Shown: positions 8,116-20,943 of the stretch, piece by piece | Layout of the letters: each line of letters begins with the position of its first letter | Numbering within the stretch: position 1 is the stretch's first letter | Assembly: GCF_048544455.1 (NCBI RefSeq) | Contig: NC_133536.1 | Span: 172,998,825 to 173,062,824, forward strand | From: Silene latifolia | Lineage: Eukaryota; Streptophyta; Magnoliopsida; Caryophyllales; Caryophyllaceae | Length of the DNA: 64,000 nucleotides | Direction: 5' to 3' | Program-made: the position numbers and the translations under genes | Notes under the pieces: generated by a model | Seen by the model: only the letters and a program-made list of their open reading frames with translations | Told to the model about the DNA's origin: nothing | Database searches by the model: none

Positions 8116-11100
8116 ATGGCTGATAACACTGCAACTAACCAAATGATGGTACTATATACTTCATAGTTCTTTTATATTTCTCAATTTTATGATTTAATTA
8201 TGCATTAATCAACAATTATTGAAATACCCACTTGATAATATCTGTTGATTGTGGCTTGTATTGATTTAATTACGCATTAATCAACAATTATTGAAATACC
8301 CACATGATAATTTGTGTTAATTGAAGTTTGAATTGATTTAATTAAACAATTATTGAACTACCCACATGATAATTTGTGTTAATTGTGGTTTATATTGATC
8401 ATAGGAGGTCTCTAATGGAGGAAATGTTGAAACTTCAATGGATGTGCTTGATTTAGGGGCATTTTTTGGTGATTTGTCCATTGAGGATGACTTTGGCAGG
8501 TGTGTTTTTATGCCTTTTGTACAGATAGTTTGCTGGGTACTGTTCATAATTTGCGGTCGACTAATATGAATCATCGTAGTAATAATTAGAGCCGTAGATA
8601 TGATTGTCTGTATCCTAGGTCGAGGTCGAGTAATATGAATCATGGTCATAATAATTAGAGCCGTAGGAATGATTGCATGTATCCTAAATTAAATAGAAGG
8701 GCAAATCTTTGTTTTCCAAATGAATGGTTTGTGGTTTTTGTTGATTACTAGGTGTTGACGATAAGCAAGCCCTTGAGGTACTTGGGTAATGTCCCGTTGA
8801 ATTAAACGTTAATGATATTTCAATTTTCAACCTAGCTTCTTAAAATTGTATATAAGCATCAATTCTTTGAGCGTGTTCTTCGCAAAGGATGCTTATGTAC
8901 TCCGTACTTTACTAAGGCTTTAGGAATTAAGGATCGTAGTTATGCAGTTTGCAGGATGAGTGATGAGTGAAGTCTGGTAGGATTCTGGAGTACTCTCGTG
9001 AGTAGCATTTTAATAATTTAAGGAAGTGATAAGGTTCTTCACTTAACAGTGAGGTAAAGTTTTCCCGGGATTTTTTTTATTAAAAAGGCATTTCCCTTCA
9101 TAACAGGAAAAATGCACATTTGAAAAGTCCTATTACGAATGGAAATTAGAGAACAAGCAAAAATATGGGGTTTCTAGAATTGTGATACTCGTTCAGCCCC
9201 GCTTTCCCATAAGAAAGCTGGGAAAAGTCGTATCTTAGTGAGAGAAGCTCCTCTGCTCTTCCTCGTCTTTCATTTCACTAGCTTAGCTCCAAATCAAGTG
9301 GTTTCTCGGGCTCTTTCCGGAGAGTCGTACCGATTCGCAGGGAATGGTGTGGTTTCATTGGGAAGATCGGGAAGGTTGGCTTCAAATCAAAATAGGAGTG
9401 TGATCTGATGAGTAGGGAATAGGGAGGGACGTGTAACCATTTTGGGGGAAATGGAAATATTTTCCCATTCTTTTGGAATTACGAACACTTATGTGGGTTC
9501 CATCTGGCATAGTTATTTTTCCATTGAGGATGACTTTGACAGGTGTATTTTTATGCTTTTTGTAGCTAGCTTGCTGGCAGTCAACTAAATCATTGTCCCA
9601 AGGATCAATTCCTAAATAAAAATAGAAGGGAAAATCGTTTTATAAATGATTGGCCTCTAGTTCTTGTTGATTATTAGATGTGGAGGATAACTAAGGTTGC
9701 GTACTCTTGATCCCCTTAGCCTGCTATTGTGGTGATCCCTTGAGGTACTTAATGTTGTCGTTGAGTTAGACGTTGATGATGATTTAAAGCTAGTTTCTTT
9801 AAACTGGTTGATGCATTATCTCGTTGTTGGAGTAAGAGAAAGCTTAAAACGTCAATTCCTTGTGCGTATTCTTTGCTAAGGATGCTTATATACTCCGTAC
9901 TTCACAAAGGATAGTAGTAATATAGGTTGCGGGATGAGTGAGGAGTAAAGTCTTACTATAGTAGGATTCTGGAGTACTCTCTTGGGTAGCATTTTAAGAA
10001 TTAAGGAAGCGATCAAATTATTCACTTAACAGTGAGGTAGCGAGTAGTGAATATTGAGGGACGTTTATTTGTGTAACCAATGATCTAGAATTGGCCGGTT
10101 AACCATTTTGGAGGAAATGCCAAATATTTTTCCATTCTTTTGGAATTGTGAATACTCCTGCGGGCTCCAAAGTTATTTGTGCAAGGTATTTGCTATATTA
10201 GGCTGAACAGTGGCAATAATGCTGCTCATTCATTGGTAGATCGCTCAGCAAGGTAGTTTATTGGCATTGTCTCCCCCGCCCCTCTTTCACCTTCATTCAG
10301 CTTATGTAACATTTAACTTTTTCTTTTAGTGATGATGTCTCACTTGAAGGACTTCAACATGAATTGGAAGAATGTAAAGATGATGATGTAAGTGCTCTCT
10401 CGGTCACTTCTCTTAAATTTGGAGATTTCCAGATTGTATTCTTTGCTTTTCTTCAAGTACTTGATATTTATACATCTTGGTTTGTCGTTTCGATCTGTCT
10501 TCATCTTCTTATTGATATATACAACTTGAAGAAAACCTTGTTACCGTTCAGGTTATAGGACTCATGATTAACCTGCAAATTTTGTTGTTTAGCGGGAATA
10601 ACTTGCTACCCTAACCTGGGAAGCCTTTCCCCCCCTTGGTCCTAGTGTCTACTGATTTGGTGTCTTTTTGGAGTTTCCATTTCCCATGGGGACAAAGACT
10701 CACCATTATCTGAGTTTGATGCATGTTAAATTGGAACTTTCATTATGGGTCATCTATTAGCTGCTTTTGTGTTTCACACGGGAGGAAGGATGCGTGCATC
10801 TGATCCATCTTACCCCGCAACACGTGGGCTAGATGGGTCCCTTGAGATGAAAGTTCTTTAAGTTCAGTCTGCTTGTAGGGCTCCTTTTATATTACCTAAA
10901 GCTTACTAAATGGCCTGCCTAATAGGCATACGTTGATGTTATGAGCTTCTTGTTGCTTTTGTTGGGGAAGATGATGATCATCTTTTGGTGGGCATTTGTT
11001 CTTAAAGAATAAGGGGTTGGGGTCTCAATAGTGTAATGATCAAGAGCATGACTTCTATCGGGAAATGGCTATTGCACTCCCTAACAAGGCATTTGAAATT

Positions 11101-14100
11101 CCCGCACATGATTAATTAGGTACCGATGTGCCATTTCTTGGAAAATTATCGAAGGCTTGTTTGTTATGCTGATGTGCCATTAGATTTGGTAGCTGTTCAT
11201 AAGATTAAGATCCTTTTGGGGATAATCACTTGGCTAAACAGAGCTACCTTTTCCGGTTGATATCTCTGTGGTGCTCGCTGTTGAACCTTGTTTCAGTTAC
11301 TGGCGGTTGAAAACATTTAATTACCTGCCAAAGGTTTTTTAGCCTTTTTTTTTTTACTTTATAAAATGTGTTGTTTACAATATAATGAATTCTCTCCTGT
11401 GCAGGTGGTAGCTAACATCCTGTCAAAAGGTATCAAACTACGTGATTACACAAAGACGGTTGAGAAAAACTTACGAGAAGTTGAGTTAGACTCTATTCAG
11501 GTTTGTGTTCTGTTGGTTTCACATTCTATGATTTGTTTGATTCAACATTTCCCTGTATTTTCTTGAAAGGAATCTTATTTATACTTGTGGGCCTGTGGCC
11601 TTGTGGGAGTTGTGGGCCTTGTGGCACTCGAACAAATATACCGAATACGGAGAACTTTGTATGATTTGGTTGTACTTTATAGAAGTTCTTGCATCATTGC
11701 CTTGGTTTTGTACAATATCTCATTGCTCTATCTCCTTTTAACTACGCAGGATTATATACAAGAAAGTGACAATCTTTTATCACTCCACGATCAAATCCGT
11801 GACTGCGATGTCATCTTGTCACAGATGGAATCCCTTCTCAGTGGTTTTCAGGTATGTGATAACTATCTGGTAAAGTTGTCCCTGATGATTTCAATGTGAA
11901 CTAGCTTTGAACAAGGAATATTTGAGTAGGATTGCTGCTTAAGTAAATATATTTGATGGTTAATAAATCGTCAGTGATGAGTTAGCCCCACCCTCGAAAC
12001 CCCCTCCCTCGTCCCCAAAAACCCCAGATCTGGTGTTTTTGGGGGCGGGGGAGGGAGTTTCGAGAGTGGGACTGGGCCTTTTTGTTGTTGGGTTGGGTGT
12101 TTGAGACTTTGACGTGAGGCTAGGAGAGTTCCACGCAGGCTGTGGGGTAGAGCATGGAGAGGTGTTGCCGCCGGGGGTGGTAGAGGGAGGGACGCCGGTG
12201 TTGGCACTACCGATGGGGTCGGTGGGAGGTGTTGGTGGATGTCGGCTGTTGAAGTGGTGTATGGAGGTAGTAGGGAAAGGGAATGGGATACCCTTTGGGG
12301 GGTTGGAGAATGAAAATGGGGGAATGAGGGGAAAACATAAAATGAAATTTAGGGAAAAGGGTAAGGAAAAATGGGCTAACCAAACAAGTAAGGGAATGGG
12401 GGTCAAATCGAGACCCCCATTCCCTTTCCCTTTCCTGTAACCCCCTTAGTTTATTTTGCTTTCTGGACTGTGATACATTTTTCCATTGGTGGTGGATGAG
12501 TCCATATGATCAGGTGTAAGTTAAGTCGTAGCTGGTGTTCATTGGTGCATTAATTCCTCAATTGCTGCATGTTTTCTTAATAATGTTGCTGATTTGGTCA
12601 GGCTGAGATTGGATCGATAAGTTCGGATATAAAAGTTCTTCAAGAAAAGTCAATGGACATGGGTTTGAAGCTGAAGAATCGCAAGGTATGATGCCAAAAT
12701 GGGTTGATGTGTCTTTGGTGATTTTCTTTATTTCCTTTTCTTTAGTAGTAAATTAGTTAACGACCGCGAAATTTGTCTGCAAATGTTTCACTAATGGTCC
12801 TAATCAACTTAATCTCCCCCTCCCTTTTCTGTGATTCCCATTCTAGCTAAAATTTATTGTTGAGGGTCAACAATAATGCTATGCTTTCTGTTTCTACACC
12901 GTTTATGCGCCAACTGCTTAATGGTCCTAATGTTGTACTAGGTGGCAGAATCAAAGTTGGCGAAATTTGTTGAAGATATTATTGTCCCACCAAGGATGAT
13001 TGATGTTATTGTTGATGGTGAGGTAATTGCTGATCATGGCAGCTTAAACGTTTTCTCTGTTTCTCATTTTGTATCATGCACTTTGAGGGAAAAATGGAGT
13101 ATTTATGTACCCTTGGCTGCAGAATTCCCGTCTTTTTGGTTAACACTTATATCTTTTACTCTATGATTTATAGTATGTCTTTCATTTGGCTCTTTCATAC
13201 CCTCTGATATGACGTAGACTATTTTCTGGAATAATGTTGCTTGTAATACAAGTACCAAAAGATAATGTGCTCTGGAAAAAACAATATGTTTTGAAATTTG
13301 AAATACCTCATGCTCCTTTTACTCTTTGCTTCTTTGCGTAATGATCCTGGCGCACCACCTTAACTTTTTATTCATTAGTATTTCTTCTTTGCTCTAGCGG
13401 TAAATTTGCAGGATCTATAATTTGATAGGTTAAGAAATGAATCTTTTTTTTCTTTTTCTTTTTTGTTTTCTTATTTTTATTTTTATGGTGCCTTATCTTG
13501 TGTTGCGGGTATTGTACATGTCTGTATTTTCTTGTGTGGCGTGCTGACTGATACTTTTATCTCTTATCCAGGTCAATGATGAGTACATGAGAACTCTAGA
13601 GATACTCAGTAAAAAGTTGAAGTTTGTGGCTACAGATTCTTTTGTGAGTACATCAATGGCCCTGAAAGATGTCCAGCCTGAGTTAGAAAGACTTCGCCAG
13701 AAGGCAATTTCCAAGGTGACCAAACGATCGCTAAGATTAAGCAGATTTGAGCTCTTTATGCCAGAATTTTACATTTTGTGCTTTTGCATCGTTTTTACGC
13801 CCAGTACTGTCAAACAGTTATTGGAAATTCATTGTTCTATCAATCTGTCATCTTAGCACCTTGGTTGCGTATTAATATTGCCTCTTATTTTCTTACTAGT
13901 ATAGATCCCGCGCAAATGCGCAGTATTTTTTAGATAGAAACATTAAAGAAAATAATAATAAAACTGATATTTAACTCAATTTGAAATTAATTGTAAAATT
14001 ATTATTATTAATATTTATTCTTCTCTCCTTTATTGCACTTTTTTACTTCTCCTTTATTGCACTTCTCTTATAGATTTTAGTTGGTTCATTCCGGATCCTT

Positions 14101-17100
14101 AATTCTATTTCCGTTTTTAAAAATCGTTCTAATCTTTTCTCTCGATTTAAATTTTAAGTTTTTATAAAAGAAATCCGGAATTCAATTTTAAAACCCCTAA
14201 GTTTACCTTGACTTTTCATTACATTTTCGTTCTTCCCTTTTGTTTTTCATCTTCTCTTTTTATTCGCATTTTGAGGCGTGCGTTCACCCATGGACGGTTC
14301 GAAAGGATGATTCATGTCAGCCGACCCCAAATCATTTTGGGATTAAGGCTCTGATGTTGTTGTTGTTGGTGGTGGTGGTGGAAAAGGAAAAGTTCAGTAT
14401 TATTCAGATGTAAATATAATATAATGAAAGCCCAATAATAGATATGATATAATAAAAGCCAATTACAGATATGATATAATAAAAGCCCAATTATAGCCAA
14501 GTTCATTTAGGCGGGAAAATTTTGGAAGTCTTATTCTTTTAGTATAAGGGGGATGGTTGAGCATCAGATTCATGGATAATTTTGTAGGTGTTTGAGTTCA
14601 TTGTTCAGAAGCTTTATGCATTGAGAAAACCCAAAACAAACATCCAGATTCTACAACAAAGTGTTCTCATGAAATACAAGTGAGTACTGTGTGTTAATAT
14701 TGCCTTATTCATACAATTAGATGATCCGTAGGTCTTGTTTAAGACCGTCTTAAGTTAAGACCACTCACAACTCTCCTTTTATTTTGGTAATTCTAATCGG
14801 TTGTGAGTGCCGTCTAAACTTAGGGCAGTCTCAACCGAGAATTTAGTGTTAGATCAGCTTTTATCTTTTCTAGTCTATTGTCCACATTTTCTTAGTTAGG
14901 CATATATACCGTGATTACTTAATCAGATACTATATATGTAAGTATTTAGTTTTGTGTTCTGGGCGGTATATTCAGTTTCAAGGCTTACTAACTGGCATTA
15001 ATATTTATAATTTACTCCCTCTGTTTCAAGAAAGAGTTATTGTTATCTCTTAAAGGGGGGAATCCACGCATCTATTTACGGGTTAAAACAATTCTTCTTC
15101 TTCTTAACTTCCTTATATTATTATCTCTCTCATATTTCCCAGTGTTGTAATCCTACTCCAACACTGCGAAACCAATAACCGATGTTGAAAAATTATGTAC
15201 TCCGTAGCAAATATAAATTTTACAGATTATTTGTTATGATTCAGAGGAGCATGTTTCAAGGCTTTTGAAACTATGGGAGTTTTTATGGTATAATTTGCAG
15301 GTATGTAATATCCTTTATGAAGGAACATGGCAAAGAGGTGTATAGCGAAGTGCGAGCAGCTTACATTGATACGATGAACAAGGTAATTTCTATATAAATA
15401 TTTTGACGACTGAGATCTCAAAATTAACGATAAATGCATTGACAAATAATGGTCATTAAAAGTGCATAATGTTCAGTAGTCGTTGAACTTACCCTAAATT
15501 CGACACTATGTGTCATGAGCTTCTTTCATGGTGAATAACTGTATGCCCTTCTCGCATTTTTCTAGTTTACATTTATAAATCACTTTGTGAAGGCTACATA
15601 ACTCAATTGAGCAGATGGAAGTTTGTGTTCTGGTGAACCTTTAGGGCCGGTAGGTTACTGGATTTAAGAGTAAAACAGTAATTAGATCACGAATAATGTT
15701 TGATGTTTCAGGTCCTGAGTGCACATTTTCGGGCTTATATTCAATCCCTGGAGAAATTGCAGCTCGATATTGCGACATCCAGTGATTTGATTGGTGTTGA
15801 GGCTAGGAGCAGTGGACTTTTCTCCACCAGAAGAGAACCTCTGAAGAATCGTTCCTCTGTTTTTGCGCTTGGGGATAGAATAAATATTTTGAAGGTTAAT
15901 ATGTTTATACCTGTCTGCTTGTTTTCTGCATTTTTTTCTGTTAAGATAAAGAAAAATGATTTTCTAACTCAGATTCATATTGTTTACCTACATTGTTCAT
16001 AGCTTTCATTTCACTTAAAATACTTTTCCTAGTTACTCTGAAAAAATGTGTTAAATGGTTCGAGTGGTTCATATACTAGTATACTACAACGATATTCCTG
16101 TTTTTCATCTTAATCTTATGCATGGAGCATCGTGGTTTAGTTTACAAATCGACATTGCGTGATCAGGCTTAACACTGCTAGAAAAGCTATGGTTTTATGG
16201 GTTCAGTAGAATAACGATTTAATAGTGTTAAACTAGTAAAAAGACCTGCATTATGGCAGAGTGAAATATCTGTGACAACGCAAAGTTCATGCTTGAATAT
16301 GCCCTTAGAAATCTACCTTGCATATGAAGTTATATGGGTTGCCAACTTGCCATTAGCGCATCATTCCTTTGAACTTGTCCAAAGTTAGACATGCTCAGCT
16401 GGACGACTTTTCCATTTCCACATAAGCTGGTCACCTATCGACATATTTTTTTTTTTTTTTTTTTGAATGTATGGACTTCATTTCGCCTTAAGATTCTTGA
16501 GTCTGGTTGTGAGTCTTCTGACTTCTTTCGCATTGATTCTTTATTTTCACCGACCTCTTTCGTTGTATCCAGGAAATTGATCAACCTGCACTAATTCCCC
16601 ATATTGCAGAAGCTAGCTCCCAGAAGTATCCTTATGAAGTCCTTTTTCGGAGCTTGCACAAGCTGCTAATGGATACTTCTAGCTCTGAGTATGTACGAGA
16701 ATACAAATTTCATTGTACTGTTATTGCCTACATGATGAGGGCGATATTATTAATCATACAAATAGTATTTGATATTGTTGATATCTTCACCTGATCTGTC
16801 TTTGTTTAGGTATCTTTTCTGTGGTGACTTCTTTGGGGAGGAGTCCTTATTTAATGAGATATTTGCAGGTACAGCAAATTTATCTTGTTTGCTCACAACT
16901 CAATTCTCTCAATTATGTTCCCTCCGTCTTGGGTATTTGTTTGCATTTGGTTTTGGCATGAAGAGTAAGGAAAGGGGAGGGGACCATTTTTGGCTATTGC
17001 CTTTGAATGGCAAGTGGACCAGTCGGTATTCTAATTTAAATGGATGATTATTTACAGATCAATATCATTCTCAAGATAGGAATGTAAACAAATGATCGAG

Positions 17101-19606
17101 ACTCTTGAATAACAAGCTGATCTAGTAATCAGTGTTGCGCCCAATATTTAAAACCGTTATTCTAGAGAGTCAATGAAGTCAGTTTGCCATGCTTAATCCG
17201 CTGGCACACTTTCTAGTATTATACAACTAGGTCAAGACAATTTTTTTTTCAAAAAGCAATTGTCCATGAATATGGTAGTATATTGTTTTTCTTGAGATAA
17301 ATATTGGTGGTTAATTTTAGGTCTAATCTTTTATAGGGCTCGATACTTCTGGAAATAATTTTGTTGCATGGCCTTTTGAGCAAACATTGATATTCTTATT
17401 ATTTAGTGGGTAATGAGAGGATTTATTTTGGTATGTTAAACCTAAAGTCCGTGCGTAAAATTACCTTATATGATTGCTGTTCACAGTGTTGTGAGGAAGC
17501 TTGTGATATCACAAATCATAATTGCCTCTTTTCTTTCAGGCCCATTTGCAGTTATTGATGAGCATTTCAACGCAATCTTATCAAATTCTTTCGACGCTAT
17601 TGGCTTAATGCTTATGATCCGTCTTACTCATCAGCACCAGGTGTGTCTCGTACTTGTCAGTTACTTCTCTTTATTTTTACCGAGAGCTGTTGATTGAATT
17701 GGGTTGTTCTTTCAGCTTATCATGTCAAGGAGGCGCATTCCTTGCTTGGATTCATATTTGGATAAGGTATGTTTATTTTTTGAGTCATTTGTTTTAATTG
17801 AGCCATATAGTTTTGCGTTTCTGCGAAGTGGAAGTAGAGATGTAATCTGCAAACCTCAAAAATACCGTCTTTTTACTCTCTTGCCATAACATGTACATTC
17901 TGGTGATTGGTAAATTCTGTTAATTTAGCTTCGGGGAGCTTCAAACTTAAGAATGTGGGAGTCTCATCAAAAAGGTTGCCGTGTATGTTGCTAGATTTAA
18001 CATTGTACATATTTTCCATATACGACAGTTAGACTGACAAACATGTCATTCGGGTTGGGAAGGGTTTGGAGCTCGTCGAAAAGGTCGAATCTAATAACTT
18101 GTGTGCTCTTTCATAAGCCGTCTGTTTACTTGAATTCATAATGTATGAGCAGGCAAACATTTCACTGTGGCCGCGTTTTAAGATGGTCTTTGACATGCAC
18201 CTCAGTAGTCTTCGGAGTGCTAATGTGAAAACATTGTGGGAAGATGATGTTCATCCTCACTATGTCATGAGACGTTATGCCGAGTTTACTGCTTCCCTCA
18301 TTCATCTCAATGTTGACTATGGAGATGGCCAGGTCAGATTCCTCTATTCCTATTATCCTTTTGCTTTATACGCATGTCTCTCCGCTCTGAGCACATGAAT
18401 CAACATCATTTATTGCCTATCTTTCAGTTGGAGATGAACTTGGAAAGACTTAGAATGGCAGTTGATGATTTGATTATGAAGCTATCTACACAGTTTCGGA
18501 AGTCTAAACTGCAGAGTGTGTTTCTTATCAACAATTATGACATGACGATTTCCGTCTTAAAGGTCAGTGATTATATCCTTAAATGCACAAGTTACAACAT
18601 TTTTATTTTTATTAATACGCTCATTTATAAATTATGTTTCTCTGTGAAATTTCAGGAAGCTGGTCCAGATGGCGGAAAAATTCAGATGCATTTTGAAGAT
18701 GTTTTGAAGAGCCAAACTAGTATATTTGTGGTGAGTTTTCCAATATGCTTGTCAATGAACCTGTGTCTAATATTAATATTAACCTAATAAGAATAATTTA
18801 TCTATGGTCAGAACTTCAAACTCAAACAATTTGTTTGCATATAGCCCATAAATATCGAGAAATTCTAAAATTATAGGAGTACTACTAAGATAAAGAAAAA
18901 ATTAAATTTTAGAACTTTAAACAAGTCCGAAACTCCGAGGCTTACAATTTACAAAGGTCGGGTTCCCAAATAAAAAAAAAATTACAAAGCTCGGGTTTGG
19001 TTTAGATTAGTTCAAGCATGGCTTCAGCTCAAGATGGGTTTGATGTAGCCTAAACCGAGCTTTGACCAAACTGATTCGGAGGGGTTATTGTGCTGGCTCA
19101 ATTCAAGAACCTTATTGTTTAAATACATGCTGCTTATTCGTGCAGGAAGAGCTATTGCTGGAGCACTTCAGTGATCTGATCAAGTTCGTTAAAACAAGGG
19201 CATGTAAGGATTTCTACTAATCTAAATGTCTCCATTAGATAAATCTATTTTTTTTTCTGATAATTTAGAATTTAAATGATTTTCTGGTAATCATCAATTA
19301 GCCGAGGACCCGAGTTCAAGTTCTGAGAAGGCCATAACGGTTGGTGATGTGGAGCCACTAGTAAAGGACTTTGGTAGCCGATGGAAAGACGCAATAGAGT
19401 TGATGCACAAAGATGTGATCACTTCTTTCAGCAACTTTTTGTGTGGCATGGAGATCTTAAGAACTTCATTAACTCAACTTCTGCTCTACTACACTAGACT
19501 ATCCGAGTGCGTTAAAAAGGTGCCGGGAGGGTCTGCACTTAACAAGGATCTTGTTTCTATACAATTAATCATTCACGAGATCCGCAAATTGTCAAGGACA
19601 TTCTAG
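8116..19606 (+). CDS. VPS52: VPS52, GARP/EARP vesicle-tethering subunit (20 coding exons)
   Basis: Coding exons: 8116-8148, 8405-8499, 10330-10387, 11405-11500, 11750-11851, 12602-12685, 12942-13022, 13572-13715, 14588-14679, 15301-15382, 15712-15894, 16573-16688, 16810-16868, 17540-17640, 17716-17766, 18153-18332, 18428-18562, 18656-18730, 19146-19203, 19302-19606. All introns are GT-AG and phases agree; the sum is 2130 nt, or 709 residues plus stop, very close to Arabidopsis VPS52/POK (about 707). Recognisable segments in order: DLGAFFGDLSIEDD, SLHDQIRDCD, SKLAKFVEDIIVPP, LRKPKTNIQILQQSVL, HFRAYIQSLEKLQLDIAT, SRRRIPCLDSYLDK, LWEDDVHPHYVMRRYAEF, INNYDMTISVLKEAGPDGG, LVKDFGSRW. VPS52 belongs to the Vps52/Sac2 family. 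It joins VPS51, 53 and 54 in GARP, tethering endosome-derived vesicles at the trans-Golgi; in Arabidopsis it is POKY POLLEN TUBE. No disabling change was seen. Confidence 0.96.
8478..10185 (+). repeat. Tandem duplication spanning the end of exon 2 and intron 2 of VPS52
   Basis: The last 22 bases of exon 2 plus the donor (8478-8499) reappear at 9521-9542 with one base changed, followed by a second GTGTAT donor. The following intron sequence is also duplicated with divergence; for example the GGATTCTGGAGTACTCTC block and the CACTTAACAGTGAGGTA block occur near 8980-9055 and 9965-10035. The offset is 1043 bp at the exon copy and shrinks later through indels. Confidence 0.85.
11985..12068. repeat. 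G/C-rich long inverted repeat in intron 5 of VPS52
   Basis: The C-rich arm (about 11988-12026) pairs with a G-rich arm (about 12032-12068) around AGATCT, with few mismatches. The G-rich arm contains GGGGGCGGGGGAGGG and then GTGGG, a possible G-quadruplex on the sense strand. Confidence 0.8.
12069..12440. other. G-rich anomalous segment of VPS52 intron 5
   Basis: Strongly G-rich sequence (GGAGGTGTTGG, GGGAAAGGGAATGGG types) unlike the AT-rich introns around it. It ends in a hairpin at 12393-12427 with stem AGGGAATGGGGGTC / GACCCCCATTCCCT. It looks like an inserted, partly GC-rich element. Open frames here (12114-12440 plus, 11960-12406 minus) match nothing I know and lie inside the intron. 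Confidence 0.55.
13896..14553 (-). mobile_element. Non-autonomous Helitron in intron 8 of VPS52
   Basis: Read on the minus strand, it starts TCCCCCTTATACTAAAAG (TC start at 14553). It ends with a GC-rich hairpin (GCGCA/TGCGC) and then about ten bases to CTAG at 13896. The flanks are A (13895) and T (14554), the expected A-T target of Helitrons. Length is about 658 bp, with no Rep/helicase ORF. Similar ends occur at 20944 and 21062. Confidence 0.75.
14310..14380 (+). mobile_element. 3'-end remnant of an RTE-type LINE (or derived SINE) inside the Helitron
   Basis: CCGACCCCAAATCATTTTGG, a GATTAAGGC segment and then a TTG/GTT-rich tail that turns into GGT repeats. This matches the conserved 3' end and (TTG)n-type tail of plant RTE non-LTR elements. 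Only the last 70 bp or so are present. Confidence 0.5.
14732..14835. mobile_element. MITE-like inverted-repeat element in intron 9 of VPS52
   Basis: The left arm starting GTCTTGTTTAAGACCGTC and containing CACTCACAAC pairs imperfectly with the right arm starting GTTGTGAGTGCCGTC and ending CAGTCTCAAC. There is no coding capacity. The class is not assigned. Confidence 0.6.
15011..15206. mobile_element. Possible MITE in intron 9 of VPS52
   Basis: It begins TTTACTCCCTCTGTTTCA and ends near TATGTACTCCGTAG, a pattern of many plant Tc1/mariner-type MITEs and their relics. The inverted repeat is weak, so the boundaries are approximate. Confidence 0.35.
16917..17103. mobile_element. MITE in intron 13 of VPS52
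   Basis: The left end CCCTCCGTCTTGGG is followed by TATTTGTTTGCATTTGG. The right end contains AGGAATGTAAACAAATGA, the complement of the left subterminal region. Related truncated ends lie near 19907 and 56666. Confidence 0.55.
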
Positions 19607-20060
19607 TCGAAACTACACTTAGAGCTTCGAGAGGTGGTATTTGTCGATACAAGCTGGAACATTCAAGTTTGATCTTGATGTGAGAGTTACTAGTATACAC
19701 GAGATTAGGCTTCGGGCTTGTTCTGTTTATTGTGTAGAACATTTTTGTATCAAGATGAGCATATATATTATTTACAGTGAACATGGAATCGCAGTAAATA
19801 ACCCTTGAAATTAGTGGACCATTGAAGCCAATGTTATACGGAGTATTATTTTTATCACTTCATAGCTTTGTTCTTATTATAGTAGGTACTATGGAGTATG
19901 AAGGGAGTACTTCCTCCGTCGGCCGTCGCAATGATTTGTTTACTATTAAAATACTCTTTATAAATAATAGAAAAGGTTGAATGAATGAGACGGTGAGAGT
20001 AATTTTAGTGTTTTTCTTGTATGACGTTAACACCGCATTTAGTCGAGGTAACTGCAAATA
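19607..20060 (+). other. VPS52 3' UTR and downstream flank
   Basis: Sequence after the TAG at 19604-19606. No clear poly(A) signal was singled out. From about 19905 a MITE-like end is seen (TTCCTCCGTCGGCCGTC followed by AATGATTTGTTTAC). No ORF is credible. Confidence 0.5.
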
Positions 20061-20850
20061 TCACCAAAAAAAATACGGAATTACTTTTTCACATACGGAT
20101 TTTACTCTTTCACATACATTGTCATTAACTTTCCTTCTAATACCCTTCTACCATCAAACATAATCAAATTATTCTATCTTTCGAAAACCTAATATAATTG
20201 CTCAAACTCAAAGGATTTCAATAATGGATCTTAATTCGCTAATCAATTAAGTAATTTAGTTATTTTTCAATTTTCTTTTATCAATTATTAAGATTGATTT
20301 GTTAGTTGATCATAATTATTGAAATTATTAGGGTTTATAAGATACGGATTAATTGTTATTGGGAACTTAATGTGTCACTACGAACATACCATCCGCCCAA
20401 TACCAAACATTCATGCAGGATGCTTATGCACCAAAGATCCTGTATATGCCACACTTACCGCTTGGTATCCTGTAAATGCTAGACCATACATGCCAAAGAT
20501 TATTCCATTGAAGACACATGCGTTAAATATGGTTAACGGTTTACACCATTCGCCTTAATAAACGGGTCTTACACCCACACAGAAAAGTATTCATGAAAAT
20601 TTGTTTAACCACATGAACGTGGTGGTCGGAGCAAGGGTGGCCGGGACAGAGGATGTCGGAGTAGGGAGAATAGAAGGGTGGGGTAGACCGGTGTCTTCCG
20701 GTAAGTTGGGAAGGAGGCAGTGGTATTTAGTTTTGAGTGAGTGAAATGAGAAAAAATGACAAGGATAAAATCGTAAAAATCGTATGTGAAAGAGTAAAGT
20801 TCGTATGTGAAAAAATACATCCCAAAAAATATTACTGGTGAAATGTATAG
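20061..20850. mobile_element. Fold-back (long terminal inverted repeat) element
   Basis: TTTTTCACATACGGATTTTA followed by CTCTTTCACATAC at about 20085-20125 is matched, inverted, by GTATGTGAAAGAGTAAAGTT and CGTATGTGAAAAA at about 20780-20815. The arms are about 45 bp with few mismatches. Interior ORFs (20319-20558 plus, 20605-20893 minus) are short and unrecognised. It could be a non-autonomous Mutator-like element; no target duplication was identified. Confidence 0.5.
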
Positions 20851-20943
20851 GAACATAACAATGACCTAAGATGTAACAACACATCACGAACAAATCTTCT
20901 AATTATTTGGGTTATTTTCGTTAAATTTACCTATTAATTAATA

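Noticed and set aside
9521..10185. Second VPS52-like gene or extra exon in intron 2
   Set aside because: Only the last 22 bp of exon 2 and intron sequence are duplicated; the other 19 exons are single and already account for the full 709 residues.
11960..12406. 148-codon minus-strand ORF in the VPS52 intron
   Set aside because: Low-complexity proline/threonine translation of the G-rich segment; overlaps a fold-back and has no known match.
20319..20558. 79-codon ORF between fold-back arms
   Set aside because: Short, no domain, and inside a putative non-autonomous element; not enough to call a gene.
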